Shown in pieces: positions 45,482 through 55,273 of a stretch of 64,000 nt of DNA. Made by a program: the position numbers and the translations under genes. The stretch lies in contig NZ_CP145905.1 of NCBI RefSeq assembly GCF_036894955.1, positions 6,161,001-6,225,000 of the forward strand, given 5' to 3'. The notes beneath the pieces were generated by a model. That model ran no database searches. It was not told the DNA's origin and worked only from the letters and a program-made list of their open reading frames with translations. Origin of the DNA: Paenibacillus sp. KS-LC4 (GTDB lineage: Bacteria; Bacillota; Bacilli; Paenibacillales; Paenibacillaceae). Position 1 is the stretch's first letter. Each line of letters begins with the position of its first letter.

Positions 45482-45498
45482 TTAACATAGCCTTAACA
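45482..45498 (-). promoter_or_regulatory. WalR-box match upstream of the M23 gene
   Basis: TGTTAA-GGCTA-TGTTAA on the minus strand fits TGTWAH-N5-TGTWAH at every position, 95 bases before the start codon. Confidence 0.6.
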
Positions 45499-45530
45499 CG
45501 AGGAGCAACCTCTCTGATTACTGCCTAATA

Positions 45531-46367
45531 TTAATATTTCTTCAGAATACTCATAATTTGCTCGTACTCTTCCTTGCTCAAATGCTGGGAAATGACCTGT
45601 TGAAGCGCTGTAAGCTCTTGATCTGTAAGGCCATTTTCCATATAGCCGGATATTGTCTGCCACGCTTCTTGGGGCAGCTTGGTCATTAATAATCCGAACA
45701 GCTCCGACTTGTCTGTGTCGCTCATTTGGCTTTTGACCTGGTTCAGCTGATCCGTCGTAACGGCTGTTTCCGTACCGTCGATGGAGGCTCCCTCTTCACT
45801 CTGCCCCGACTGTACTAAAGGCTGCTCCCCATCCGCTTCTTCCATATCACCGTTCGTTGTGCCGCCACCCTCAATCCCGCTTTCCGTGCCGCCTGCACCT
45901 ATACCTAAGGCCGAACCGCCGCCCGCTTTCGTTCCGCCGCCAATGCCAATATCCGTAAGCGGCGGCTCCGCTTGCTGACCGAAAGCATCGACGGCAAGCG
46001 GAGAATCTGCCCCTTCCCCTGCTGCTGCGCCCTCGTCTGAGGAAACCTCCCCGCTGGGCTTCTGAGCTCCTGTCTCTCCTTGCACAGCCGAGCTGCTGCT
46101 ATTCGCCCCTGAGACATCCTTACCGGCCTGCGAGGCGCCAGACTGTCCCTTAGAGCCGCCTGTATCCGCCATCAACGGATCAGCGCCCCACATTTTTCCC
46201 CATAATCCGGTCAACGCCATTGGCTTTACTTCCAAGGGTAAATTATATTGCTTCAAAATCGTATCCACATAACTGCTCACAATATAGCCTGTCGTCCAAA
46301 TCGACAAAAAGCTTATAATGATTCCCGCTGCCACCGTTTTCGCCAGCCACCCCGTCAGCTTCCACAT
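45531..46367 (-). CDS. Membrane-anchored protein of unknown function, Gly/Ser-rich linker
   Basis: About 278 residues. One membrane segment (residues 8-30), a short extracellular region, then ~130 low-complexity residues rich in Gly, Ala, Ser and Glu, and a conserved-looking helical end (LFGLLMTKLPQEAWQTISGY, LSKEEYEQIMSILKKY). ATG 46367 has AAGGTG 6 bases upstream; the GTG at 46376 is the alternative. No family assigned; it lies between purA-side genes and the M23 peptidase. Confidence 0.75.
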   Translation of the reverse strand: MWKLTGWLAKTVAAGIIISFLSIWTTGYIVSSYVDTILKQYNLPLEVKPMALTGLWGKMWGADPLMADTGGSKGQSGASQAGKDVSGANSSSSAVQGETGAQKPSGEVSSDEGAAAGEGADSPLAVDAFGQQAEPPLTDIGIGGGTKAGGGSALGIGAGGTESGIEGGGTTNGDMEEADGEQPLVQSGQSEEGASIDGTETAVTTDQLNQVKSQMSDTDKSELFGLLMTKLPQEAWQTISGYMENGLTDQELTALQQVISQHLSKEEYEQIMSILKKY

Positions 46368-46474
46368 GCTCTTCACCTTGCCCTTCCTGCTTGACCTATT
46401 TCAATAATGGTTTCTTTTACCATTATGGACAAGAGAAAGGGCGCATAACCGCTGCTCAGCGCTGAGAGACTCTT

Positions 46475-47023
46475 TTATTCAAGAGAATTGGGCCGCGCTA
46501 GACTAGCCAGCATAGCGAGCAGTTGCTGCTTCGTGCCTTCATCCGTAATAACGCATTCTTTATTCATTTTGAGAGCGATATGCGGAATCATGACTGTGCC
46601 TTGATCCACGATCAGCGCATTAATCATATTCAGCGTGAGCAGCAGCGAAGCATTGGCTTTATCCCCGCCCATTGGAGATGGAGATGCCGTGACAACCGCC
46701 ACTCTTTTGTTAACGAACTCGCCAGAGGACACGGTCCAGTCGAGCGCATTTTTTAAGGAGCCCGGGACACCATTCCCGTATTCAGGTGTACAGATGAGAA
46801 CGCCGTCAGCCTCCTTTAGCTGTTTGCGCAGCTCTCTAACCGCTGCTGGCCCTTCCTCTATATCCAGATCAGGATTAAAATGCGGAAGCTCGCCCAGCCC
46901 GCTGTAAACGCTGAAGCGCACAGGCTCGGCAGACAGTCCAATAATCGCGCTCATAAGTGCCGTGTTGGAAGACTTCTCACGCAAGCTTCCCGAAATCGCC
47001 AAAAGCTGAATATCCTTGCTCAT
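46475..47023 (-). CDS. NADPH-dependent FMN reductase-like protein
   Basis: The 182-residue flavodoxin-fold protein has the FMN loop SGSLREKSSNTAL (residues 10-22), CTPEYGNGVPGSLKNALDW and SPSPMGG. Relatives (YieF/ChrR, azoreductase type) reduce quinones, chromate or azo dyes with NADPH. It is transcribed in the same direction as purA but separated by the purA terminator. Confidence 0.9.
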   Translation of the reverse strand: MSKDIQLLAISGSLREKSSNTALMSAIIGLSAEPVRFSVYSGLGELPHFNPDLDIEEGPAAVRELRKQLKEADGVLICTPEYGNGVPGSLKNALDWTVSSGEFVNKRVAVVTASPSPMGGDKANASLLLTLNMINALIVDQGTVMIPHIALKMNKECVITDEGTKQQLLAMLASLARPNSLE

Positions 47024-47051
47024 TCCTCATCATCCCTTTTCCCTTATTGTG

Positions 47052-47088
47052 AAAAAAAGAAAGAAGACAGCATTCTCAGCTGTCCTCC
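47052..47088 (-). terminator. Terminator of purA
   Basis: Minus strand GACAGC-TGAGAAT-GCTGTC followed by TTCTTTCTTTTTTT. Confidence 0.75.
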
Positions 47089-47115
47089 TACTGGTTATCC
47101 GTCTAGCGGATTCGT

Positions 47116-48402
47116 CTATTCGTATATAGCTACAACCGGGTTTGTCTGCTCGCGGTTGCGGCCGACTGAGAAAATCGCAATCGGAATACCTGTCAGCTCC
47201 GATACACGGTTCAAGTAATTGCGCGTGTTCACTGGTAGATCATCCAGCGTTTTTGCGTCAGAAATATCCTCGGACCAGCCTGGAAGCTCCTCATATACCG
47301 CTTCGCATTCCGCAAGCATTTTCAGGCTTGCTGGATAGTGCGTAATGATTTCCCCCTTATATTTGTAGCCTGTGCAAATTTTAACCGTCTCAATGCCTGT
47401 CATAACGTCGAGCGAGTTAAGCGACAAGCCTGTGATTCCGCTAACACGGCGAGCGTGACGTACAACTACGCTGTCGAACCAGCCTACGCGGCGCGGACGA
47501 CCAGTAACCGTACCATACTCGTGGCCTTTATCGCGAATCAGATCGCCAATAGCATTGTTTTGCTCAGTTGGGAATGGACCATCGCCAACACGTGTTGTAT
47601 AGGCTTTAGCTACGCCGATAACTTGCTGGATCTTGGATGGGCCTACGCCGGAACCGATACATACGCCGCCAGCGGATGGATTCGACGAAGTTACGAATGG
47701 ATATGTACCTTGGTCAATATCCAGCATAACGCCTTGCGCGCCTTCGAAGAGCACCTTGCTGCCCGCATCAATCGCATCATTAAGCACAACGGAAGTATCC
47801 GTTACATAGGAACGAAGCACTTCAGCATATGCAAGGTATTCCTCCACGATGCTGTCGGCGTTCAGCGGCTCGCCGCCGAATACTTGCTCAATCACTTGGT
47901 TTTTCTCGACAACAAGGCGGCGCAGCTTCTGCTCAAACTCCTCTGCATCCATCAGGTCGGCGATCCGAATGCCGTTGCGAGCGGCTTTATCCATGTAACA
48001 AGGGCCTATGCCTTTGCCCGTTGTACCAATTTTATTATCGCCTTTGCGTGTTTCTTCCAATGCATCAAGTACGATATGATATGGCATAATGACATGGGCA
48101 CGATCACTGATTTTCAAGTTTTCAGTGGAAAACCCGTTTTCTTGAATATAGTTAATTTCTTCAATTAGCGCTTTAGGGTTAATAACCATACCATTACCAA
48201 TGACACACACTTTATTGTGATTAAAAATACCCGAAGGTACCATCGTCAGTTTATATTTCTTATTGTCAATGAGAATAGTGTGTCCGGCATTGTTACCACC
48301 TTGATAGCGAGCGACGACGTCGGCGCCTTCAGCCAGATAATCGGTAATTTTGCCTTTTCCTTCGTCTCCCCACTGCGTACCAACAACAACAACCGTAGAC
48401 AT
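47116..48402 (-). CDS. purA: Adenylosuccinate synthetase
   Basis: The 428-residue enzyme joins IMP and aspartate using GTP, the first step from IMP to AMP. Visible motifs are the P-loop GTQWGDEGKGK at residue 8, GGNNAGHT, TTGKGIGPCY and GRPRRVGWFD. ATG 48402 has GGGGG 7 bases upstream; ATG 48408 is too close to the site. It has its own promoter, and a hairpin CGGTGT-GTCTAT-ACACCG just before the ribosome site. Confidence 0.97.
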   Translation of the reverse strand: MSTVVVVGTQWGDEGKGKITDYLAEGADVVARYQGGNNAGHTILIDNKKYKLTMVPSGIFNHNKVCVIGNGMVINPKALIEEINYIQENGFSTENLKISDRAHVIMPYHIVLDALEETRKGDNKIGTTGKGIGPCYMDKAARNGIRIADLMDAEEFEQKLRRLVVEKNQVIEQVFGGEPLNADSIVEEYLAYAEVLRSYVTDTSVVLNDAIDAGSKVLFEGAQGVMLDIDQGTYPFVTSSNPSAGGVCIGSGVGPSKIQQVIGVAKAYTTRVGDGPFPTEQNNAIGDLIRDKGHEYGTVTGRPRRVGWFDSVVVRHARRVSGITGLSLNSLDVMTGIETVKICTGYKYKGEIITHYPASLKMLAECEAVYEELPGWSEDISDAKTLDDLPVNTRNYLNRVSELTGIPIAIFSVGRNREQTNPVVAIYE

Positions 48403-48512
48403 AAACATACCCCCGTCCGGTGTATAGACACACCGAAATTTACTGTTCTTCTATTGCACCGGCTTTCCCTTTCGCAAGAGAACGGCGGGTGACACACGAA
48501 GACAGCAATATT

Positions 48513-48541
48513 AGTGTAGCAGTACCCGAAATAGAAGTCAA
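48513..48541 (-). promoter_or_regulatory. Promoter of purA
   Basis: TTGACT, 17 bases, TACACT on the minus strand, about 110 bases upstream of the start, right after the dnaB terminator. Confidence 0.7.
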
Positions 48542-48543
48542 AC

Positions 48544-48583
48544 TAAAAACGAACAATTGTAGAAAGAGCTCTACAATTGTTCG
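48544..48583 (-). terminator. Terminator of dnaB
   Basis: Minus strand CGAACAATTGTAGA pairs with TCTACAATTGTTCG (the two arms overlap the loop AGCTCTT) and TTTTTAG follows. Confidence 0.85.
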
Positions 48584-48590
48584 GATATCA

Positions 48591-49952
48591 TTAGGATGCC
48601 TGCGATGGATCCTCATGAGAACGGTCCAAGCTGACGAATTTATTGAAATTTTTCAGAAAGACCAGCTCTACCGTCCCAACGGGTCCATTCCGCTGCTTAG
48701 CGATAATAATCTCGATAATATTCTTTTTCTCCGATTCCTTATCGTAATAATCATCCCGGTAAAGGAAGGATACGATATCGGCATCCTGCTCAATCGAACC
48801 GGATTCCCGAAGGTCGGACATCATCGGACGCTTATCCTGACGCTGCTCAACACCCCGGCTGAGCTGCGACAGCGCGATAACCGGCACTTCAAGCTCACGG
48901 GCAATCTGCTTCAGTGTACGGGAAATTTCCGATACCTCCTGCTGCCGATTTTCCCCTGCCTTGCCGCGGCCGGAAATAAGCTGGAGGTAATCAATCAAAA
49001 TCATGCCCAGTCCGCGTTCTTTCTTGAGACGGCGGCATTTTGCACGAATGTCAGCCACCGTAATACCAGGCGTATCATCAATAAAAATTTGTGCCTCGGA
49101 TAAGGCGCCAATTGCCATCGTCAGCTTTTCCCAGTCGTCGCCCTCCAGATAGCCTGTCCGCATACGGCCCGCATCCACATTCGCTTCTGCGCAAATCATC
49201 CGCTGCACAAGCTGTGCAGCCGACATCTCCAGACTGAATATGGCAACCGTCTCGCGCGCGCGAACGCCGACATTTTGGGCAATATTCAGCGCAAACGCCG
49301 TCTTACCAACGGAAGGACGAGCCGCAACAATAATGAGATCACTGCGCTGGAAGCCCGATGTCATTTTGTCCAAATCGACAAAGCCCGATGGAATGCCTGA
49401 CGTACCGCCTTTGTTCATATACAAGTGCTCGACCTTCTCGAACACTTCCATCAGCACATCGCGGATGGAAATAAACCCGCTGCTGGAGCGGCGATTGGAT
49501 ATTTCAAGAATTTTCTGCTCCGCATCCCCTAGAAGCGCACCTACCTGCTCCGTTCCGGCATAACCTTCGGTTACGATATTCGTAGCCGTGCGAATCAGGC
49601 GGCGCAGCAGCGATTTCTCCTCGACGATCTGAGCATAATAATCGACGTTCGCCGCCGTTGGAACGGAGCTGGCCAGCCGCGCCAAATAAGATACGCCGCC
49701 AATTTCTTCGAGGAGCTGCTGATCCTGCAAATGCGCAGTGAGCGTCACCAGATCAATCGGCTGATTATTTTCAGCCAGCTCAATCATCGCTTCATAAATA
49801 CGCTGATGGGGGCCGCTGTAAAAATCTTCACTGCGAAGACGCTCCATAGCTGTAATCAGCGCTTCCGCCTGCAGCAGCACGGCACCGATAACGGCTTGCT
49901 CCGCCTCCATGTTCTGCGGCGGAACGCGATCAAACTTCAGCTCTGTACTCAT
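48591..49952 (-). CDS. dnaB: Replicative DNA helicase DnaB (DnaC of Bacillus)
   Basis: The 453-residue hexameric helicase has an N-terminal DnaB domain (PPQNMEAEQAVIGAVL) and a RecA-like motor with Walker A ARPSVGKT near 210, Walker B GMILIDYLQLISG, and ALSQLSRGVEQR. It unwinds DNA at the replication fork. Two adjacent ATGs (49955, 49952) follow AGGGGG; the second has better spacing. It follows rplI closely. Confidence 0.97.
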   Translation of the reverse strand: MSTELKFDRVPPQNMEAEQAVIGAVLLQAEALITAMERLRSEDFYSGPHQRIYEAMIELAENNQPIDLVTLTAHLQDQQLLEEIGGVSYLARLASSVPTAANVDYYAQIVEEKSLLRRLIRTATNIVTEGYAGTEQVGALLGDAEQKILEISNRRSSSGFISIRDVLMEVFEKVEHLYMNKGGTSGIPSGFVDLDKMTSGFQRSDLIIVAARPSVGKTAFALNIAQNVGVRARETVAIFSLEMSAAQLVQRMICAEANVDAGRMRTGYLEGDDWEKLTMAIGALSEAQIFIDDTPGITVADIRAKCRRLKKERGLGMILIDYLQLISGRGKAGENRQQEVSEISRTLKQIARELEVPVIALSQLSRGVEQRQDKRPMMSDLRESGSIEQDADIVSFLYRDDYYDKESEKKNIIEIIIAKQRNGPVGTVELVFLKNFNKFVSLDRSHEDPSQAS

Positions 49953-49970
49953 CATTTCCCCCTATAACGA

Positions 49971-50414
49971 TTATTCCTCAGTTGTTTGCACGCGCAGCTT
50001 GGCTTTCACTTCAGGATGCAGCTTTACAAGCACTTCCGTCATGCCAAGTGTACGAATAGGCTCTTCCAGCTCAATTTTACGTTTATCGACCTTAACGCCT
50101 TGTGCAGCAAGCTGCTCGCCGATTTGCTTGGAAGTGATGGCACCGAACAAACGGCCGCCTTCGCCGGCCTTCGTCTTCAGCACGATCGTCATTTCCTCCA
50201 TCTTCTTCGCTAGCGTTTTTGCATCTTCCTTCTCCTGCGCTTTACGCTTCTGCTCGGAGGCATTTTGTACTTCTAGCGTCTTCAGGTTGCCGTCTGATGC
50301 TGGTTTGACCAGTCCTTTAGGAAGTAAAAAATTGCGCACATAACCTTCGGATACGTCTTTAACCTCGCCTTTTTTCCCTTGTCCCTTAACATCTGCCAAA
50401 AAAATTACTTTCAT
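49971..50414 (-). CDS. rplI: 50S ribosomal protein L9
   Basis: The 147-residue bL9 starts MKVIFLADVKGQGKKGEVKD and has the two-domain layout joined by a long helix. Its start overlaps the gdpP stop (ATGA). The order gdpP-rplI-dnaB is conserved in Bacilli. Confidence 0.97.
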   Translation of the reverse strand: MKVIFLADVKGQGKKGEVKDVSEGYVRNFLLPKGLVKPASDGNLKTLEVQNASEQKRKAQEKEDAKTLAKKMEEMTIVLKTKAGEGGRLFGAITSKQIGEQLAAQGVKVDKRKIELEEPIRTLGMTEVLVKLHPEVKAKLRVQTTEE

Positions 50415-52378
50415 TCAAATAACCCCTCTTCCTTATCAATTTCTTTGAGCACCGCTTTAAGCTTCTCTGCTACTTCACTAACGGTGCCTTCAAGCTGGGC
50501 GGCAGCATTCGTTAAATGACCGCCTCCGCCCATTCTTTCCATCACGACCTGCACATTCATGTCGCCAAGCGAACGTGCGCTAATACCGATTAAGCCGTCT
50601 GTTCGCTCGCCAACGACGAACGATGCCAAAATATCGGTCATATTGAGCAGTGTATCCGCCGCCTGTGCAATTAACAGCTGGCCTACCTTGCGGCCCGGCT
50701 CGGTTACCGCAATCGCGATATGCTCATAATGCACGCTCGCATGCTTAATGATTTCCGCCTTGCGGACGTATTCCTCCAAGTCTTCCTTCAGCATCTGCTG
50801 CACCAGCATGGAATCCGCTCCGTTGCGCCGGAGGAAGGAGGCCGCCTCGAACGTTCTGGCGCCGGTGCGAAGCGAGAAGCTCTTCGTATCTACCGTAATG
50901 CCCGCAAGCAGCGCAGTCGCTTCCCACACATCAAGCACGATACGATCCGCAATGTATTGCAGAAGCTCCGCTACCAGCTCGCAAGTGGAGGACGCATACG
51001 GCTCCATGTAGACCAGAATCGCATTCGTAATAAACTCCTCACCTCGGCGATGATGGTCAATGACGACGATTTTCCCCTGTGCTCCAATTAGCCGTGGTTC
51101 CTTCACCATCGACGCCTTATGGGTATCGACGACAACCGTGAGCGTCTTTTGGTTCGTCATGGACATCGCCTGCTCCGGCGTAATGAACCTTTTGGAGATA
51201 CGTTCATCCTGCCGCAGCATCTCCATCATCTTCTGAATAGAAGGATTGATGCCTTCCAGCACGATAAAAGCTTCCTTGCCGAACATATGCGCTGCCTTCG
51301 TAATTCCAATAGCTGCGCCGATTGCATCCGTGTCCGGCATCTTGTGGCCCATGATGATTACATTGCTGCTTTCCTTAATCAAATCTCTAAGCGCGTGCGC
51401 CACGACGCGAGCCCGCACACGGGTCCTCTTCTCAACCGCATTGGACTTGCCGCCATAAAAGGACTGCCTGCCGCCGATTTTGACAGCTGCTTGGTCGCCG
51501 CCGCGCCCAAGAGCAATATCAAGGCTGGATTGCGCCCACTGACCTAGCTCGACGATGCTCTCTGCCTCAGCAGCAAAGCCGATGCTTAGCGTCGTCGGAA
51601 TTTTTTGATCGCAGGTAAGCTCGCGAACTTCATCGAGCAGCACAAACCGGGATTGCTCCAGCTGCCTAAGCGTCCTGAGGTCCGTGATGAGCATAAACCG
51701 GTCTGAGGTCAGCCGCTTAATATGAAGCTGATAACGCTGCGCCCACTCGGTGATCTCAGTCGTAACCTTGGACAGAAGCGCAGAGCGCTGATTATCATCC
51801 ATGCCCTGCGTTACTTCATCCAAGCTGTCAATCATGACGATGCCGAGGGCCAGCTTCTCCTCTTCATATTTCTTCGAGAGATGCCAAAGCTCGGTAATAT
51901 TTTTCACGTACAAAATGCGCTCTTCCGGCTTGAAAATCAGCTGAAAAACATAGTTTCCCACTATAACCTGCTGCTCCGCCTCCCGGTCCTTATCCTTCGA
52001 CTGATGCAAGGAGGGGAACAGCTCTACGATGGTTTGCCCTATGACAGAATCTTGGCCCAAAATCTCAGCAATATAGGGGTTATGCCATTCGACCGTCTTA
52101 TCTTCATTATACAATATAATGCCGAAAGGAAGCTCGCTAATCACATCATTGCCGGCCTTCTTCACCCGGTAAGAAATCGTACCTAAATACGTTTTTAAAT
52201 CTTTGCGGAACGCCCGCTCCGCTAGAAAACCATATACGCTGAAACCAATCATAAACATCAGTGCAATAAGCCCGATTCGCCATTCGAACCAAGCAAGGGC
52301 TGTCGTCATAATCGCCATAATAACAAAAGCCGCCAACTGATGCATGCCATGCCAGCGAACAACTAAAAACTTTGGCAT
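50411..52378 (-). CDS. gdpP: Cyclic-di-AMP phosphodiesterase GdpP
   Basis: The 655-residue protein has two N-terminal membrane segments (about 12-50), a PAS domain (about 80-160), a degenerate GGDEF domain (about 170-305) and DHH/DHHA1 domains. The DHH site is visible as PDTDAIGAAIG, VVDTH and VIDHH, with GGGHLTNAAAQ at the end. It hydrolyses c-di-AMP and so influences wall and potassium homeostasis. Confidence 0.96.
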   Translation of the reverse strand: MPKFLVVRWHGMHQLAAFVIMAIMTTALAWFEWRIGLIALMFMIGFSVYGFLAERAFRKDLKTYLGTISYRVKKAGNDVISELPFGIILYNEDKTVEWHNPYIAEILGQDSVIGQTIVELFPSLHQSKDKDREAEQQVIVGNYVFQLIFKPEERILYVKNITELWHLSKKYEEEKLALGIVMIDSLDEVTQGMDDNQRSALLSKVTTEITEWAQRYQLHIKRLTSDRFMLITDLRTLRQLEQSRFVLLDEVRELTCDQKIPTTLSIGFAAEAESIVELGQWAQSSLDIALGRGGDQAAVKIGGRQSFYGGKSNAVEKRTRVRARVVAHALRDLIKESSNVIIMGHKMPDTDAIGAAIGITKAAHMFGKEAFIVLEGINPSIQKMMEMLRQDERISKRFITPEQAMSMTNQKTLTVVVDTHKASMVKEPRLIGAQGKIVVIDHHRRGEEFITNAILVYMEPYASSTCELVAELLQYIADRIVLDVWEATALLAGITVDTKSFSLRTGARTFEAASFLRRNGADSMLVQQMLKEDLEEYVRKAEIIKHASVHYEHIAIAVTEPGRKVGQLLIAQAADTLLNMTDILASFVVGERTDGLIGISARSLGDMNVQVVMERMGGGGHLTNAAAQLEGTVSEVAEKLKAVLKEIDKEEGLFE

Positions 52379-52396
52379 TTCCTGATCGCTCCTGTG

Positions 52397-53302
52397 TTAG
52401 GATTTCTTCGTAAATGACTTTCGGATGGGGAAAGCAGCATCAAGCACACCGATTAAGCTCAGCGGCGAGAAAAGCAGTACAGGTATTGCAATAAGAACTG
52501 GAATAGCCGGATTCCATTTGCGCTCATGGGCCAAATAGAAGAAGAAACCTACGGCCTGGATGGCAAAAGCGAGCCTCAGCAGCGGCAGTAAATTCAGCAC
52601 GGCTACTCCCAAGAAGGACTTGCTGTCTGGACTGACAAACAGGCTTAAAATGTAAACAATCACATAATAAATGACTAATACCCGCGGCAGCATCCAATCT
52701 TTCGCCAGCGGCATTCTCGGCAGCTCTACGCCCGAGGATGCAAGCACACGCCGCGAAATATATTGGGTAACGACAGCGTAGAAAAATGATACGCTAATAA
52801 CAGCGAGCGGAATCGTATTCAGCATCATTTGAATGAGCATCTCGGTATACTCATCGCTCCATTCCGCAGGAAGCAGCGGCTGCAATTGCGGATCGCTAAA
52901 TACGGAGCGGACAAAATTGCCCATTTCACTCGTCAGGGACAAATCTAAAATCACTTCAAAAGCTGCAAATTCCATCAAAAACAGGACAAGCAGCGTAATA
53001 ACCGTTCTTGACAGCACCTTATGCGCGGGCAGCTGCTTCTTAAACATATGTCCCATCACTATAGAAGGAACAAGAAAAAACAAACCGATAATTAACGCTG
53101 GAGCCCCTAATATGAGGAAGGATATTACCCATACCGGCAGCATATGCAGAATGAACGCACGCGCGGAAAGCGCTGTGTACAACACCACATAAGGAACCAT
53201 AAGACACAATATGGTCAAAATATTAAGAACAGGTACAGCTATGGACAATAACAGGAGCAGTGCTGCCGCGCTCCATAAAACAGATTTCATACCGGTCTTC
53301 AA
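52397..53302 (-). CDS. YybS family membrane protein (DUF2232)
   Basis: About 301 residues with some eight predicted membrane spans. It is the regular neighbour upstream of gdpP in Bacilli and may be an ECF-transporter-like membrane component; the function is unknown. TTG 53302 was chosen because AGAGG lies 8 bases upstream and the first span follows at once; the ATG at 53347 has no ribosome site. Confidence 0.88.
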   Translation of the reverse strand: MKTGMKSVLWSAAALLLLLSIAVPVLNILTILCLMVPYVVLYTALSARAFILHMLPVWVISFLILGAPALIIGLFFLVPSIVMGHMFKKQLPAHKVLSRTVITLLVLFLMEFAAFEVILDLSLTSEMGNFVRSVFSDPQLQPLLPAEWSDEYTEMLIQMMLNTIPLAVISVSFFYAVVTQYISRRVLASSGVELPRMPLAKDWMLPRVLVIYYVIVYILSLFVSPDSKSFLGVAVLNLLPLLRLAFAIQAVGFFFYLAHERKWNPAIPVLIAIPVLLFSPLSLIGVLDAAFPIRKSFTKKS

Positions 53303-53487
53303 ACCGTTCACCTCTTGCACATGTATATTCGTAAATCTAACCGCCATGCTTGCCAGACCCCATTATATCACAAATAAGCTTCACCGCATCCAACAAGCGT
53401 AAACGGCTTTAGCATACTTTGCAGGCAATGCTCGTTTCGCGGAGAAATAGAAGCTTACTTCAAGCATAAGCAGCATAGCCTGACATT

Positions 53488-53522
53488 AATAAAAGGCGGA
53501 GAGCCGCTGCTCCCCGCCTTCT
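53488..53522 (-). terminator. Terminator of the CBS-domain gene
   Basis: Minus strand AAGGCGG-GAG-CAGCGG-CTC-CCGCCTT followed by TTATT. Confidence 0.85.
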
Positions 53523-53533
53523 TTAGAAATAGA

Positions 53534-53956
53534 CTATGCCTCAATCGCAATTGCGCTTTGCATAATCGTCTGGCAATAATCAATAATTTCACTGCGCCGC
53601 ACAATGCCAATAAAATGCTCGCTATCATCGACGACCGGCACAAAGTTTTGCACCTTCGCCAGCATAATGAGATCCTCCATGTTGGCATCAATTCGCACCG
53701 AGCGTTGATTCAGCCGTAGCGGAACGTCCGCCAGCTTGACTTTATTCGTCATTTCGAAGGTCAGCTCCGGCCTATTTTTCATAAACCATAATAAATCGCC
53801 TTCTGTAACAGCTCCGGCAAATTTGCCTTCTGCATCAATAATCGGTACAGCTGTATAACGGTGATGCTCCATTTTCTCCAACGTCTGCCTAAGTGTTGCG
53901 TCATGCGTTACCGTTACGACTTCCTGCTTGGGCAGCAGAAAAAACGCAATGTTCAT
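53534..53956 (-). CDS. CBS-domain protein (two CBS motifs)
   Basis: The 140-residue protein consists of two CBS repeats (about 1-60 and 75-135), with TAVPIIDAEGKFAGAVTEGD and FVPVVDDSEHFIGIVRRSEI. CBS pairs bind adenine nucleotides and sense energy state or c-di-AMP. No catalytic domain is attached. The partner is unknown. It lies between the LCP gene and yybS. Confidence 0.9.
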   Translation of the reverse strand: MNIAFFLLPKQEVVTVTHDATLRQTLEKMEHHRYTAVPIIDAEGKFAGAVTEGDLLWFMKNRPELTFEMTNKVKLADVPLRLNQRSVRIDANMEDLIMLAKVQNFVPVVDDSEHFIGIVRRSEIIDYCQTIMQSAIAIEA

Positions 53957-54011
53957 CCGTCAATCAACTCCATTTCTTCCTTCGCTTAACGCCCTGAAGA
54001 CTGCCCGCAGT

Positions 54012-55061
54012 CTACTTGGCGCCGCTTGCGCTGGACAATGAGCCAACCGGCTTTTGCACTTTGGAGGTATACTCATCCGGCATAATTAAATTCTGCTTCG
54101 CCGTATCTGGGTTTAGCCAGCTGCCAATCATCGCCTGCGTCTTGGACAAATCGTCTTTATCTGCAAAATAATACCACGCGCCGCCGTTCGTCAGCCTGTG
54201 CCCCTCGCCTTTCAGCGTATGGCTGTATATCGTGCGGTTATCCTGTTGCAGCAGCTGCTGCGCCAGCTTAATCATTTGGTCAGGCTGGATGTCCGTACTG
54301 AAGTTTTCGCCCATAATGTCAATCAGGTCAGGGATTTTGCTCCATTGACCGACCTCTGACGCTTTATCCAGCAACTGATTCAGAAAAATTTGATGTCTTC
54401 CCGTACGGCTCATATCGCCTCCGGCATCTTCACGGTAACGAACGTAATTCAGCGCATCATTGCCATTATATACATCCTGACCGCCTTTCACGACAAATTT
54501 TTCGTGATCGGGATCTTTATTTATTATATCTTCTGCAATTGGCAGGGAAATCCCTCCCATTGCATCAATAACATCACGAAAACCCTGAAAATTAATAGCC
54601 GCATAATAGTTAATAGGCTGGTCAAATAGATTTTCGACCGTCTCAATTGCCATTTTGGCACCACCAAAGGCATATGCATGCGTAATTTTGTCCTCTTTAT
54701 TTTTACCCACAATTTCCGTATACGTATCACGCGGAATAGATACCATGAGAATAGCGCCGTCCTTCGGACGTATGACTGTGTAGATCATCGTGTCCGATCT
54801 TCCGGTTTCCTTGCCCCGCTGGTCGACGCCAAGCAGCATCAGTGCGAACGGATTCGTATTCACATTGCCGACTTGAATAGGCTCGCGGCCTTCTATTGGT
54901 TTATAGGTTTGCTCCAGCCCAGCAGCTACCTGATCAGAGAGAAACCAGTTGAAGCCCAGCATAGCGAGCGCTCCGCGATTAAAATAGCCCGCTGTTCCAA
55001 GCACGAGCACCGCTGCGCACAACGTATATATCCATTTCTTCTTGTTCGTCCAATTTGACAT
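54012..55061 (-). CDS. LytR-CpsA-Psr (LCP) family protein
   Basis: The 349-residue protein has one N-terminal membrane span (10-27) and an extracellular LCP domain: MLLGVDQRGKETGRSDTMIY, SIPRDTY, HAYAFGG and RYRxDAGGDMSRTGRHQ-type segments with the Arg/Asp residues that bind the lipid pyrophosphate. LCP enzymes transfer wall teichoic acid or other glycopolymers from lipid carriers to peptidoglycan. A WalR-box match lies 79 bases upstream. Confidence 0.93.
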   Translation of the reverse strand: MSNWTNKKKWIYTLCAAVLVLGTAGYFNRGALAMLGFNWFLSDQVAAGLEQTYKPIEGREPIQVGNVNTNPFALMLLGVDQRGKETGRSDTMIYTVIRPKDGAILMVSIPRDTYTEIVGKNKEDKITHAYAFGGAKMAIETVENLFDQPINYYAAINFQGFRDVIDAMGGISLPIAEDIINKDPDHEKFVVKGGQDVYNGNDALNYVRYREDAGGDMSRTGRHQIFLNQLLDKASEVGQWSKIPDLIDIMGENFSTDIQPDQMIKLAQQLLQQDNRTIYSHTLKGEGHRLTNGGAWYYFADKDDLSKTQAMIGSWLNPDTAKQNLIMPDEYTSKVQKPVGSLSSASGAK

Positions 55062-55139
55062 TTCCCTTACTCCTAACTATTAAGGTTCTAGTGCTTCAGA
55101 AGCACACTCACCATCATAAACGACAACTTTGAGCCATAG

Positions 55140-55156
55140 GTTACAAAACTTTTACA
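55140..55156 (-). promoter_or_regulatory. WalR-box match upstream of the LCP gene
   Basis: TGTAAA-AGTTT-TGTAAC on the minus strand fits TGTWAH-N5-TGTWAH at every position. Confidence 0.6.
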
Positions 55157-55273
55157 AGACTTTGCTACCAATTGATGTATTCTAGCGAGTTTTGGCAGGA
55201 ATAATAGTGGGTAAGGAAGAATATAGTATAATGCACTATTCATTTTTCGAATCAGAAAGGATGACCCTCACAA

